A stretch of 9,616 nucleotides of DNA from the NCBI GenBank assembly GCA_030625465.1, contig DAOUQS010000055.1, forward strand, positions 1 through 9,616, in the 5' to 3' direction. The position numbers and the translations under genes were made by a program. This DNA is from Amylibacter sp. Its GTDB lineage: Bacteria; Pseudomonadota; Alphaproteobacteria; Rhodobacterales; Rhodobacteraceae. The notes beneath the pieces are model-generated. The model saw nothing but the letters and a program-made list of their open reading frames with translations, was not told the origin of the DNA and did not search any database. This document shows, piece after piece, positions 1 through 6,854 of the stretch (within the stretch, counting starts at the first letter, position 1; each line of letters starts with the position of its first letter).

Positions 1-126
1 CAACCCAAGTGACGATTGCGGGCTAGAGGCGAGTAGCAGGAAGATTTTGTGCAAGTGACGTCGACGCCCACCGCGGCGAACGGCCGCTCTCCACCCATCC
101 AGCCGATTTCTCGCACACGCGGCGAA
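1..126. other. left flank of the insertion sequence, no gene recognised
   Basis: All three plus-strand frames meet stop codons quickly. One minus-strand frame stays open, but it has no start, ribosome site or recognisable protein. The stretch is GC-rich and contains two short direct repeats: CAAGTGACG at 6-14 and 52-60, and GCGGCGAA at 73-80 and 119-126. I see no promoter or RNA gene. It may be intergenic DNA or a decayed sequence next to the mobile element. Confidence 0.4.
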
Positions 127-157
127 TGGCTCCTTCCCGCCAATTCTGTTGAAAAAC
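127..157. repeat. left terminal inverted repeat of the IS
   Basis: It pairs with the reverse complement of 1697-1727. The matching blocks, reading inward, are TGGCT, TTCC, GCC, ATTCTGT and GAAAAAC, with five mismatches between them. The transposase start lies about 60 bp inside. The outermost boundary is uncertain by a few bases because the match fades gradually. Confidence 0.7.
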
Positions 158-217
158 TCTTCTTGATTTGAGGTGCTATCGCTGATTCAATTTCCTTGTG
201 AATGCAGGGGATCGAAG

Positions 218-1640
218 ATGTTGGGACCAAAGCAAGAAGCGCAAGGCGCACTGTTTTATGAGTTCTCCATCGACGACCACGTTCCGCAAGATCACCTGCT
301 GCGCTCGATTGATCGCTTCGTGGATTTGTCTAGCATTCGTCCGCACCTTGCAGAGTTTTACAGCCACACTGGCCGCCCGTCGATTGATCCTGAACTACTG
401 ATCCGCATGTTGTTGGTCGGGTACTGTCTTGGTATCCGGTCGGAACGGCGTCTTTGCGAAGAGGTCCATCTGAACCTCGCGTATCGTTGGTTCTGTCGCC
501 TCGATTTGGCTGATCGGGTGCCGGACCATTCCACTTTCTCCAAGAACAGACATGGGCGTTTCCGGGACAGCGACCTGTTGCGTCACCTGTTTGAAACGAC
601 GGTGGCGCGGTGCATCGCGGATGGATTGGTGAGCGGCCAACGCTTTGCTGCAGATGCCAGCTTGATCGAGGCTGATGCGAACAAACAGAACTCAACCCCC
701 AAGGCGGATTGGGACACATCTGCGATCTCGCCTGAGGATGCGCCGCGTGCCGTAAAGGAATATCTCGACGTGCTGGATGACGCCGCCTTTGGGGCAGCAT
801 CTGAGGTAGAGCCCAAGTTCACGTCCCACTCAGATCCCGCAAGCCAGTGGACTGCGGCACGTAAAGGCCCAGCATTCTTTGCCTATTCTACGAACTATCT
901 GATCGACACGGATTATAGTGTGATCGTCCCCTCTCGTGCATGTAAACATGCACTGCCGGGCAGTGGATGTTGAGGCCACAAGGTCGATCCGACAGGCTGA
1001 GGTGGGGTCAGTGCGCGCAATGTTGGGCCGGGTCAAAGATCAGTTTGGCCTGCACCCTGAGCGGCTCATCGCAGACGCTGCTTATGGATCTGGCCCAATG
1101 CTGGACTGGCTGGTGAAGCGCGATATCAAACCCCACATTCCAGTGCTTGATCATGCTGGCCGTAAAGATGGCACCTGGTCTCACGCCGACTTCGAATGGG
1201 ACGCTGAAAACAACCAGTACATCTGCCCGGAAGGCGAGACGCTCAAGCAGTTCCGCCGCAACTACTCAGACCCGAACCGTGGTCCGACTGGCAAGGGTGT
1301 CGCCAAATATCAGGCCTTGAAACTGACCTGCCAAGCCTGCCCTTCAAAGCCCAAGTGCTGCCCGAATGCTGATGCACGCAAGATCACCCGTGAAGAACAT
1401 GAAGATGCCCGCCAGATTGCCCGAGACATAGCCAAGACCAAACAATATGCGGTCTCAATGAGGCTGCGCAAGAAGGTCGAGATGCTCTTCGCTCACCTCA
1501 AGCGCATCCTTGGGCTGGGACGGCTTCGATTACGTGGACCATGCGGCGCAAATGACGAATTCCTGCTTGCTGCCACCGCCCAAAACCTCCGTAAACTAGC
1601 CAAGATCTTTCCTGCACCGCAGCAATTGCGCAAAGCGTGA
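218..1640 (+). pseudogene. IS1182-family transposase, frameshifted by a 37-bp insertion
   Basis: The start is ATG at 218 with AGGGG seven bases upstream. A GTG at 173 in the same frame lacks this support. The first part (218-973) encodes the DUF772-like N-terminal domain (FYEFSIDDHVPQDHLLRSID, then GRPSIDPELLIRMLLVGYC) and the first probable catalytic Asp in RFAADASLIEADANK (residue 146). Sense coding resumes in the next frame at codon 966 (DVEATRSIRQAEVG) and runs to 1640. This second part holds the second Asp (LIADAAYGS), a Cys cluster (CQACPSKPKCCP) and the final Glu (KKVEMLFAHLKR). Removing bases 928-964 rejoins VIV to DVEA and yields 461 residues, normal for the family. All three DDE residues survive, so the gene looks recently inactivated. 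Productive frameshifting is possible but unsupported, since no classical slippery A-run is present. Confidence 0.85.
928..964. repeat. 37-bp double-palindrome insertion in the transposase
   Basis: The segment interrupts an otherwise continuous transposase alignment and is flanked by GT on both sides. It contains GTGCATGTAAACATGCAC (936-953), a perfect 8-bp inverted repeat with two central bases. This abuts and shares AC with ACTGCCGGGCAGT (952-964), a perfect 6-bp inverted repeat with one central base. The length of 37 is not a multiple of three, which causes the frame change. The origin is unknown. Confidence 0.65.
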
Positions 1641-1696
1641 TAGGAAAGGCGTTCGCGTTGTGTTTGATGCCCGACTTTCTGCAACAGCAACACGTT

Positions 1697-1727
1697 GTTT
1701 TTCCACAGAATCGGCCGGAACCAGCCA
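1697..1727. repeat. right terminal inverted repeat of the IS
   Basis: This is the reverse-complement partner of 127-157. The inner core GTTTTTCCACAGAATCGGC differs from the left end at two of 19 positions. It begins 57 bp after the transposase stop codon. From here to 1814 I see no coding sequence. Confidence 0.7.
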
Positions 1728-1814
1728 AATGGACTGATCTGGGTGATTGTCTGCAAAATCCGCAATGCTGCCGAATGGCTGCTGAAACCGAAGGTCACCC
1801 TTCATCATCTGCCC

Positions 1815-2435
1815 TCATCTGCGCCGAAACAGGTTGCCAATGGTCTGGAACACCAGATCGAAATCAAAACAGGTGTTCTGATGGCGCTGATAGATCAGAT
1901 CAAGCCGCGCCTTGGCCGGGATGCAAATCCGCGTGTAAACCGCATCCGTTTCCTCAGCCGTCTGACACCGTGCCAGTAACCCCGCCTCGTGTTGGTGATA
2001 GGTGATGCTGGCCAGCCCGGTCACCCCAGGCCGACTTTTCAGCACCTGATTATAAATCTCCGGATACCGCTCGACATATTCCCGCAAGGGGGGGCGCGGC
2101 CCGACAAAGCTCAGATCACCCTTCAGGATGTTGAACAATTGCGGAAACTCGTCCAGACGCCGACGCCGCAGCCAGGCCCCCATCGGTGTGATGCGGGCAT
2201 CCTTGTTGCCGCCCGACACGCCAGAATCACCGCCATCGCTGCCAACCGCCTCCATAGTGCGCAGCTTCCACAGGGCAAACGCGCGGGTCGGAGTTGTCAT
2301 CCGCTCGGCCACATAAAACAACGGTCGCCCCTGACGGATCAGCAACCACAGCAGCAGGATCAACAAGACCGGCCCCAGAACCACCACCAGCAGGCTGGCG
2401 AAAAACAAATCGAATATGCGTTTGCGTATCGTCAT
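1815..2435 (-). CDS. monotopic sugar-phosphate transferase priming polysaccharide synthesis
   Basis: This is a bacterial sugar transferase (PF02397; PglC/WcaJ C-terminal type). The family moves a sugar-1-phosphate from a nucleotide sugar to undecaprenyl phosphate at the inner membrane, the first step of exopolysaccharide or O-antigen assembly. The 206-residue product has one hydrophobic segment (about 8-33), expected to be a re-entrant helix. It then has ALWKLRTM (54-61), the catalytic Asp-Glu pair in LDEFPQLFNILKGDLSFVGP (D95, E96), and YPEIYNQVLKSRPGVTGLAS. The length is that of minimal single-domain enzymes, without the extra membrane helices of WcaJ. The start at 2435 lies 10 bases after the upstream SDR stop, with AAGGAT just ahead of that stop. 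An in-frame ATG at 2480 would overlap the SDR gene. The sugar transferred cannot be read from the sequence. Confidence 0.88.
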   Translation of the reverse strand: MTIRKRIFDLFFASLLVVVLGPVLLILLLWLLIRQGRPLFYVAERMTTPTRAFALWKLRTMEAVGSDGGDSGVSGGNKDARITPMGAWLRRRRLDEFPQLFNILKGDLSFVGPRPPLREYVERYPEIYNQVLKSRPGVTGLASITYHQHEAGLLARCQTAEETDAVYTRICIPAKARLDLIYQRHQNTCFDFDLVFQTIGNLFRRR

Positions 2436-2445
2436 GCCGCGTCTT

Positions 2446-3303
2446 TCAATCCTTCTTTTGCAAATATTGCCACTCATCAACCAGCGCCTGCGCGCTTACC
2501 GTTTCCAGCCTGCTAAACCGCTGCAATGCCCGCGTCGACAGGCAAACCTCTTCTATCGCCCCGGGGGGTGCCGGGCGTGGCGTCCATGTCAGACCTGCGG
2601 CGTCCAGCAATGCCCCCATCTCGACCGTCCCCGGGGCGGCCACGTTCAGCGCTTGCGGCAGTTTTTCAGCCAACATCAGATCGCCCAGCACAAGATCCCC
2701 CAGTATTCGGGCCAGCGTCCTCGCTCCGATATAAGAGCGCCGGGGTGTGCGCCCGTCCACAAACTGATCCAATCGGAACCCCGGCTTCCAGCCGCCCAAT
2801 ATGGCATCCACCCCGGCGATATTGCCAATCCTCAGGGCGCAGACCTGCACGCCCAATTTTGCGCCCAATGCGGCCCCCCGCCCCTCCATCTCAGCCTTGG
2901 CTTTGCCATAGTCTGACACAGGCTTCAGGGTCATATTTTCTTCCAACACCCCCCTTTCAGCGCCATAAACTGCGGCCGAGGACGTCAGAAAAACCCGCGC
3001 GCCTGATGCGGCCCCCGCCCGCACCGCCGCCTCGGCCAAAGCGATATTGTCATTAAGGTCGCCACCGTGCCCCACCCGCCCCGGCACCACGCCCGCCAGA
3101 CACAGAATCGCGCCACACCCAGAGGCCGCACGTACCAGAGATTCGGGTTCCGCCAGCGGATCAAATGTGGCCCAACCCGGGCTCGATACGGCCCCCGATT
3201 GACCCCGCGTTTGCCACGTCACCGGCTCAAACGACCAAAATCTGCGCAATATCCCGCCGATCCGCCCGCTTGCACCCAATACCAATCGTTTTGAATTCTG
3301 CAT
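2446..3303 (-). CDS. NAD(P)-dependent SDR epimerase/reductase of sugar metabolism
   Basis: This is an extended short-chain dehydrogenase/epimerase of 285 residues. The Rossmann nucleotide-binding motif GASGRIG is at 10-16, a SSAAVYG strand with the catalytic Ser region is at 108-114, and the catalytic YGKAK (Y132, K136) follows. The start ATG has AGGG five bases upstream. The gene runs directly into the sugar transferase and is almost certainly co-transcribed with it. It probably epimerises or reduces the 4-position of a nucleotide sugar. By analogy with SDR reductases paired with priming transferases (rhizobial WreQ with WreU; WbpV-type), it could act on a 4-keto sugar, possibly while lipid-linked. 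That is inference from context, and a plain UDP-sugar 4-epimerase is the main alternative. Confidence 0.8.
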   Translation of the reverse strand: MQNSKRLVLGASGRIGGILRRFWSFEPVTWQTRGQSGAVSSPGWATFDPLAEPESLVRAASGCGAILCLAGVVPGRVGHGGDLNDNIALAEAAVRAGAASGARVFLTSSAAVYGAERGVLEENMTLKPVSDYGKAKAEMEGRGAALGAKLGVQVCALRIGNIAGVDAILGGWKPGFRLDQFVDGRTPRRSYIGARTLARILGDLVLGDLMLAEKLPQALNVAAPGTVEMGALLDAAGLTWTPRPAPPGAIEEVCLSTRALQRFSRLETVSAQALVDEWQYLQKKD

Positions 3304-3412
3304 GTTTGCCCTTCATCCTGTCCGGTTTCGGTTGAACCGTTTGGTTCTTGCCAGTATCTTGCAGCCAGCAAAAATCAAGAATTAATACTCGAAGACAGGC
3401 TGCCACCTTTAT
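3304..3412. promoter_or_regulatory. divergent promoter region of the polysaccharide genes
   Basis: The SDR gene leaves to the left and the export gene to the right, so both promoters must lie in these 109 bp unless leaderless signals are involved. A perfect palindrome CGGTTGAACCG sits at 3329-3339, inside a run of repeated GGTT/AACC elements (3323-3347). This is a plausible operator for a shared regulator. An AT-rich patch at 3370-3387 lies nearer the export gene. TTGCAG (3359-3364) with TAATAC (3383-3388) is only a weak candidate promoter pair. Confidence 0.4.
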
Positions 3413-4540
3413 ATGATCCCACCCAACAAAACCCTCGCGCTTTTGGCTTTCGCCCTGTTGTCGGGCCTGCTTCTAGCCGCCTGTGGCCGCCTGCCGGCTG
3501 GTGCTCCGGTCCGTGAAGATGTCCTGAAAAACGCCGATGCCGCCGACCCCGAGTTTGCCGTCTATACCGTCAACCGCGCCTTTCTGCCCACCGTCGCCCA
3601 ATGGCCCGGCACCGGCCGACAGGAGCGCCTTGGCTGGATCGGCCATTCCAGCGGCCCCAAAACCCAGATCATCCAACCCGGCGATATCCTGAGTTTGCGC
3701 ATCTGGGACAGCTCCGACAATTCGCTGCTGACTTCAGCCGAACAAAAGGTGGCCCAGCTTTCCGACGTCAAGGTCGCCGCCAACGGCTCGGTGTTCATGC
3801 CGTATGTTGGCGACATCAGCGTCATCGGCCTGACGCCCGACCTGGCCCGCGAATCCATGCAAACCTCGTTGGAGATCATTGTGCCCTCGGCCCAGGTCCA
3901 GCTGAGCATGGCCCAGGGACGCAGCAATTCGGTTGATCTGGTCAGTGGTGTGCCCAACCCAGGCGCCTATCCGTTGCCCGACCGCAACTTTACCGTGATG
4001 AGCCTGCTGGCGGCGGGCGGTGGAGTGAATGCAAATCTCAACAACCCGCAAATCCGCCTGGTGCGCGGCGGCGCGATCTATGGCACCTCGGTGGACCGGC
4101 TGTTGGACAACCCCAATCTTGATACCCTGCTGCGCGGCGGCGATCAGGTGTTTGTCGAAGAAGACGAACGGTATTTTCTGTCGTTTGGCGCGGCCGGCGA
4201 AGAAGACCTGCACATCTTCGCCAAAGACGACATGTCGGCGATGGATGCGGTCTCAATCATGGGCGGCATTGCCGACGGCAAGGCCGACCCCAAAGGCCTG
4301 CTGATCCTGCGCGAATACCCCGGGTCGGCCTTGCGCACCGGGGTGCGCGGCCCGCGCCAGACCCGCGTGGTGTTCACGGTTGACCTGACAACTGCGGACG
4401 GCCTGTTTTCGGCCCGCAAATTCCAGATCAACCCGGATGACCTGGTGATGGTGACAGAATCGCCAATCAACGACGCCCTGACCGTGTCCAACATCATCGG
4501 CAACCTGTTTGGGGTATTCAGCCGGGCGGGGGTGATTTAG
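3413..4540 (+). CDS. Wza-like outer-membrane polysaccharide export lipoprotein
   Basis: This outer-membrane polysaccharide export (OPX) protein forms the channel through which capsular or exopolysaccharide leaves the cell. The 375 residues match the length of E. coli Wza. A lipoprotein signal peptide ends in the lipobox LAAC, making Cys24 the lipidated residue. The Poly_export domain starts at IIQPGDILSLRIWD (about 86-168). Two SLBB-type domains follow (about 172-250 and 258-350; the first contains GVPNPGAYPLPD). The C-terminal INDALTVSNIIGNLFGVFSR (352-371) is amphipathic and suits the membrane-spanning helix of Wza. The start codon has only weak Shine-Dalgarno complementarity. It is divergent from the SDR/transferase pair. 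The usual partner, a Wzc/ExoP-type co-polymerase, is not next to it, which is unusual. Confidence 0.9.
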   Translation: MIPPNKTLALLAFALLSGLLLAACGRLPAGAPVREDVLKNADAADPEFAVYTVNRAFLPTVAQWPGTGRQERLGWIGHSSGPKTQIIQPGDILSLRIWDSSDNSLLTSAEQKVAQLSDVKVAANGSVFMPYVGDISVIGLTPDLARESMQTSLEIIVPSAQVQLSMAQGRSNSVDLVSGVPNPGAYPLPDRNFTVMSLLAAGGGVNANLNNPQIRLVRGGAIYGTSVDRLLDNPNLDTLLRGGDQVFVEEDERYFLSFGAAGEEDLHIFAKDDMSAMDAVSIMGGIADGKADPKGLLILREYPGSALRTGVRGPRQTRVVFTVDLTTADGLFSARKFQINPDDLVMVTESPINDALTVSNIIGNLFGVFSRAGVI

Positions 4541-4594
4541 GGACTGAACCTTAAACCCTCTGATAAATCCTGTGGCCGGGATAATCTGCGGCTC

Positions 4595-4623
4595 TTGCTT
4601 TTGTTCTCTTTTTGTTCTATTCT
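4595..4623 (+). promoter_or_regulatory. sigma-70-type promoter for the duplicated-motif gene
   Basis: TTGCTT (4595-4600) and TATTCT (4618-4623) are separated by exactly 17 bp. They match the consensus -35 at 3 of 6 positions and the -10 at 4 of 6. The expected transcript would start near 4630, giving a short leader that includes the AGGAGG at 4639-4644. The LexA box fills the spacer between the two elements, supporting a regulated promoter here. Confidence 0.55.
4603..4617 (+). promoter_or_regulatory. LexA (SOS) box
   Basis: The sequence GTTCTCTTTTTGTTC is an exact GTTC-N7-GTTC, the LexA recognition site known from alphaproteobacteria such as Rhodobacter. It lies wholly between the -35 and -10 elements and 32 bp before the start codon of the next gene, where LexA would block RNA polymerase. 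An exact match of eight fixed bases is not negligible by chance over 9.6 kb, but the position in the promoter spacer argues for function. Confidence 0.7.
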
Positions 4624-4649
4624 GATTTTCCTGCCAACAGGAGGATCCC

Positions 4650-4991
4650 ATGCACGCCGACGCCCCTCAATTGCCCGATCTGTATACTGGCCCCTCAAAC
4701 GATTATCACCACCTGCCGGTCAGCCATAAACAACTGCGCTTTGCCCGTTCGATCGCCGCGCGCGCACATCTCAAGCTGCCGGATGACGTGATCCAGGACC
4801 GTCGCGCCATGTCTGCCTGGATTGATACCCATCTGGAGAGGCAGGAACAGGTTTCGGCCTTCTCGCGCTATCCGTCGTCAAAACAGGTGGCGTTTGCTGA
4901 ACGCATCGCCCGGATCAAACGCCGCGACGTGCCGCGTGAATGTTTTCGCGACAAGGGCATGATGTCGCGCTGGATTGACAGCAACCGCTAA
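4650..4991 (+). CDS. small protein with two copies of a KQ..FA..IA...WID motif, probably SOS-induced
   Basis: The 113-residue protein starts at an ATG with a perfect AGGAGG five bases upstream. It consists mainly of two 37-residue repeats, 25-61 (SHKQLRFARSIA...MSAWIDTH) and 76-112 (SSKQVAFAERIA...MSRWIDSN), identical at 14 positions without gaps and offset by 51 residues. Shared landmarks are S-x-K-Q, F-A, I-A, P, D, M-S and W-I-D. It is basic, with no signal peptide or membrane segment, so it is probably cytoplasmic. I recall similar motifs at the C-termini of some plasmid topoisomerase-like proteins, which would suggest a role on DNA, but I cannot confirm this. The LexA box in its promoter points to the DNA-damage response. 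The gene appears monocistronic, as a strong hairpin follows its stop codon directly. Exact function unknown. Confidence 0.8.
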   Translation: MHADAPQLPDLYTGPSNDYHHLPVSHKQLRFARSIAARAHLKLPDDVIQDRRAMSAWIDTHLERQEQVSAFSRYPSSKQVAFAERIARIKRRDVPRECFRDKGMMSRWIDSNR

Positions 4992-5012
4992 GGCCCGGCC
5001 CTGCGCCGGGCC
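4992..5012 (+). terminator. GC hairpin after the duplicated-motif gene
   Basis: A perfect 8-bp stem, GGCCCGGC (4992-4999) with GCCGGGCC (5005-5012), encloses a 5-base loop and begins one base after the stop codon. No T-run follows, so it is either a T-less terminator of the kind seen in high-GC genomes or a transcript-protecting 3' hairpin. Confidence 0.55.
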
Positions 5013-5111
5013 ACCTCCGGTGAGACTCCCCCAACAGATAAACCACTGGCAATCCCGGCTATCCGGGGTAGGCTGTGGGATACTCATTCAAAATCCGAGG
5101 GGGAAAACCAC

Positions 5112-6845
5112 ATGACGATCACTACAAAGCTATTGGCAACGACGCTGCTGGCAACCGTGGCACTTGCCAGTGCTGCAAGCGCACAAGAGCTGACCCGCAT
5201 CGCCACCATGCCCGCCGGGGCCGAAGTGACCGGCCTGACGGTCAATGGCGTCGGCGAAGTGTTTGTGAACACGCAACACGCCGGCGGCTCCAACTATTAC
5301 AAAGCCGACGGGATGCCGGCCTCGCTGGGTTATCTCTCGGGCTTTGATACGGCGACCCATAGTGCCGGCAACGTCGGCATCGCCGATGAAGGTGCACGCG
5401 ATGTGGTGCACGCGGCAGGCGCCGATTATGTGACGCTGGCCCGGGCCGGCGATACCCTGGGCAGTGGTCAGATTCTGGGCGGGGTTTATGACACCTCTGG
5501 CAATCTGATGTATGTCTCTAACGCGCCTGATTTCAACGGTTTCATCCCGACCGGCGCCAATTCCGCCTATCTCTATACCGCCTGGGAAGGCGCGGGCCGT
5601 GATGGTGCAGGGGCGGTCAGCCGCCTGCCGCTGTCCCGGGTCAACGGCCAATGGCAGGCCGATCTGACCAACTCCTCGATGCTTGATCTCAGTTCAATCG
5701 ATGGCGGTCAGGTTCTGTGTTCCGGCGTGGTCACGCCCTGGGGCACGCCACTTTTGGCCGAGGAATATTTCTTCTTCAACACCGCCGTATGGAACCACCC
5801 GAACCAGTATGACGCCGACGAAGACCCCGGCTATAAGGGTGGCAACGACATCACCTATATCAAGCCCAAGAACATGATGCAGTACCTTGGCCATATGGGA
5901 AATCCCTATCGCTATGGCTATCTGTTCGAGATCAACAATGCGGCCGGCAGCACCGACGATCTGGAGATGGTCAAACAATATGCCACCGGTCGGCTCAGCC
6001 ATGAAACCGCCGCCATCATGCCCGATGGCCGCACCCTGTACATGAGCGATGACGACTCGGCCAAATATAACGACAAGGTCTATAACACCGCCTCGGGCGG
6101 GGTGTTGTTCAAATTTGTGGCCGACATCAAAGGCGATCTTTCGGCGGGCACGCTGTATGCCGCCAAATTATCCCAGGACGATACCGCCGATCCGCATAAG
6201 GCCGGGTTCGACGTGACTTGGGTGGAACTGGCGCATGGCACCAATGCCGAAATCGCCGACTGGATTGCCGAATACGACGATGTCACCACCGACGATTATG
6301 TCGATGGCCAGTCCAGCTATGTCTCCAACGATGAGATCATGGCCTGGGCCGAAGGCAAATCCGGCAGGGATATCAACGGCGACGGCACAGTTGGCTCTTA
6401 CCCCGACGACCGCCCGGCGTTCCTTGAAAGCCGACGGGCGGCGGCGGCCCTTGGTGCGACCAATGAATGGGACAAGCTTGAAGGGGTGACGTCCATGGGC
6501 AACAATGTCTATGTCGGCGCTTCGGCGCTGTCCTGGACCATGGATAAATCCTGGGGCCAGCCCGACTGGGTAACCGGCGAGCGGGATGAAAGCGACGGCG
6601 GCCACATCGCGCTGAACAAGGAAGATTGCGGCGGCGTCTATAAGGCGACAACCGGCAATGATTACAACATCACCCGGCTGGATCCATATGTGATTGGCGT
6701 CACGCTCGAGGATGGCAGTTGCAACCTTGATCGTCCCGCCCACCCCGACAACATTCTGGCCATGCCGGACGGATCCTTGCTGATTGGTGAAGATGCGGGC
6801 TCAAAAAAGCACACGCTGGACATGCTCTGGCTGGTGAAAGATTAA
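5112..6845 (+). CDS. secreted PhoX/DUF839-family protein, probable calcium-dependent phosphatase
   Basis: This 577-residue protein belongs to the PhoX family (PF05787), whose characterised members are extracytoplasmic alkaline phosphatases with iron and calcium cofactors. The start has GAGG upstream and is followed by a Sec-type signal peptide, probably cleaved after ASA (about residue 24). There is no twin-arginine motif, unlike classical Tat-exported PhoX. Family motifs are CSGVVTPWGTPLLAEEYF (203-220, with the conserved Cys), RLSHETAAIMPDGRTLYMSD (294-313), KLEGV (455-459) and PDNILAMPDGSLLIGED (545-561). DINGDGTVGSY (420-430) resembles an EF-hand or dockerin calcium loop. The upstream region (5013-5111) holds a small hairpin (5054-5067), but I found no convincing Pho box. 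A strong hairpin follows the stop. Activity on phosphate esters is inferred from the family; a structural or other beta-propeller role remains possible. Confidence 0.82.
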   Translation: MTITTKLLATTLLATVALASAASAQELTRIATMPAGAEVTGLTVNGVGEVFVNTQHAGGSNYYKADGMPASLGYLSGFDTATHSAGNVGIADEGARDVVHAAGADYVTLARAGDTLGSGQILGGVYDTSGNLMYVSNAPDFNGFIPTGANSAYLYTAWEGAGRDGAGAVSRLPLSRVNGQWQADLTNSSMLDLSSIDGGQVLCSGVVTPWGTPLLAEEYFFFNTAVWNHPNQYDADEDPGYKGGNDITYIKPKNMMQYLGHMGNPYRYGYLFEINNAAGSTDDLEMVKQYATGRLSHETAAIMPDGRTLYMSDDDSAKYNDKVYNTASGGVLFKFVADIKGDLSAGTLYAAKLSQDDTADPHKAGFDVTWVELAHGTNAEIADWIAEYDDVTTDDYVDGQSSYVSNDEIMAWAEGKSGRDINGDGTVGSYPDDRPAFLESRRAAAALGATNEWDKLEGVTSMGNNVYVGASALSWTMDKSWGQPDWVTGERDESDGGHIALNKEDCGGVYKATTGNDYNITRLDPYVIGVTLEDGSCNLDRPAHPDNILAMPDGSLLIGEDAGSKKHTLDMLWLVKD

Positions 6846-6854
6846 TACCAAACG

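Larger units (their letters stand above)
127..1727 (+). mobile_element. IS1182-like insertion sequence, probably inactive
   Basis: A transposase reading frame is bracketed by imperfect inverted repeats at 127-157 and 1697-1727. About 26 of 31 positions match, including a TTCTGT...GAAAAAC core. The length of about 1.6 kb and the DDE transposase with an N-terminal DUF772-type domain fit the IS1182 family. The reading frame is split by a 37-bp insertion (928-964), so the copy probably cannot move by itself. No flush target-site duplication is visible. A 5-bp AATGG occurs near both ends (125-129 and 1728-1732) but does not fit the repeat ends. The element lies downstream of the minus-strand polysaccharide genes and interrupts none of the genes seen here. 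Family assignment is from recalled protein similarity. Confidence 0.8.

Noticed and set aside
1..126. CAAGTGACG (6-14, 52-60) and GCGGCGAA (73-80, 119-126), each repeated at a 46-bp offset
   Set aside because: The bases between and around the copies do not match at that offset, so there is no true 46-bp repeat unit; probably coincidence in GC-rich DNA.
928..973. Programmed ribosomal frameshifting joining the two transposase halves
   Set aside because: No classical slippery heptamer or A-run is present, and the break coincides exactly with an insertion whose removal restores the gene, so mutation is the simpler explanation.
1989..2516. Long plus-strand open frames opposite the sugar transferase and SDR genes
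   Set aside because: They are antisense shadows; the minus strand carries clear family motifs and ribosome sites, and the plus-strand translations are low-complexity Pro/Arg/Gln-rich.
5046..5062. Possible sigma-54 promoter (TGGCA...GGCT)
   Set aside because: The GG and GC dinucleotides are not ten bases apart as the -24/-12 consensus requires.
5013..5111. Possible Pho box upstream of the PhoX-like gene
   Set aside because: No pair of CTGTCAT-like half-sites with 11-bp spacing could be found; CTGGCAATCCC/GGCTATCC is too degenerate to count.
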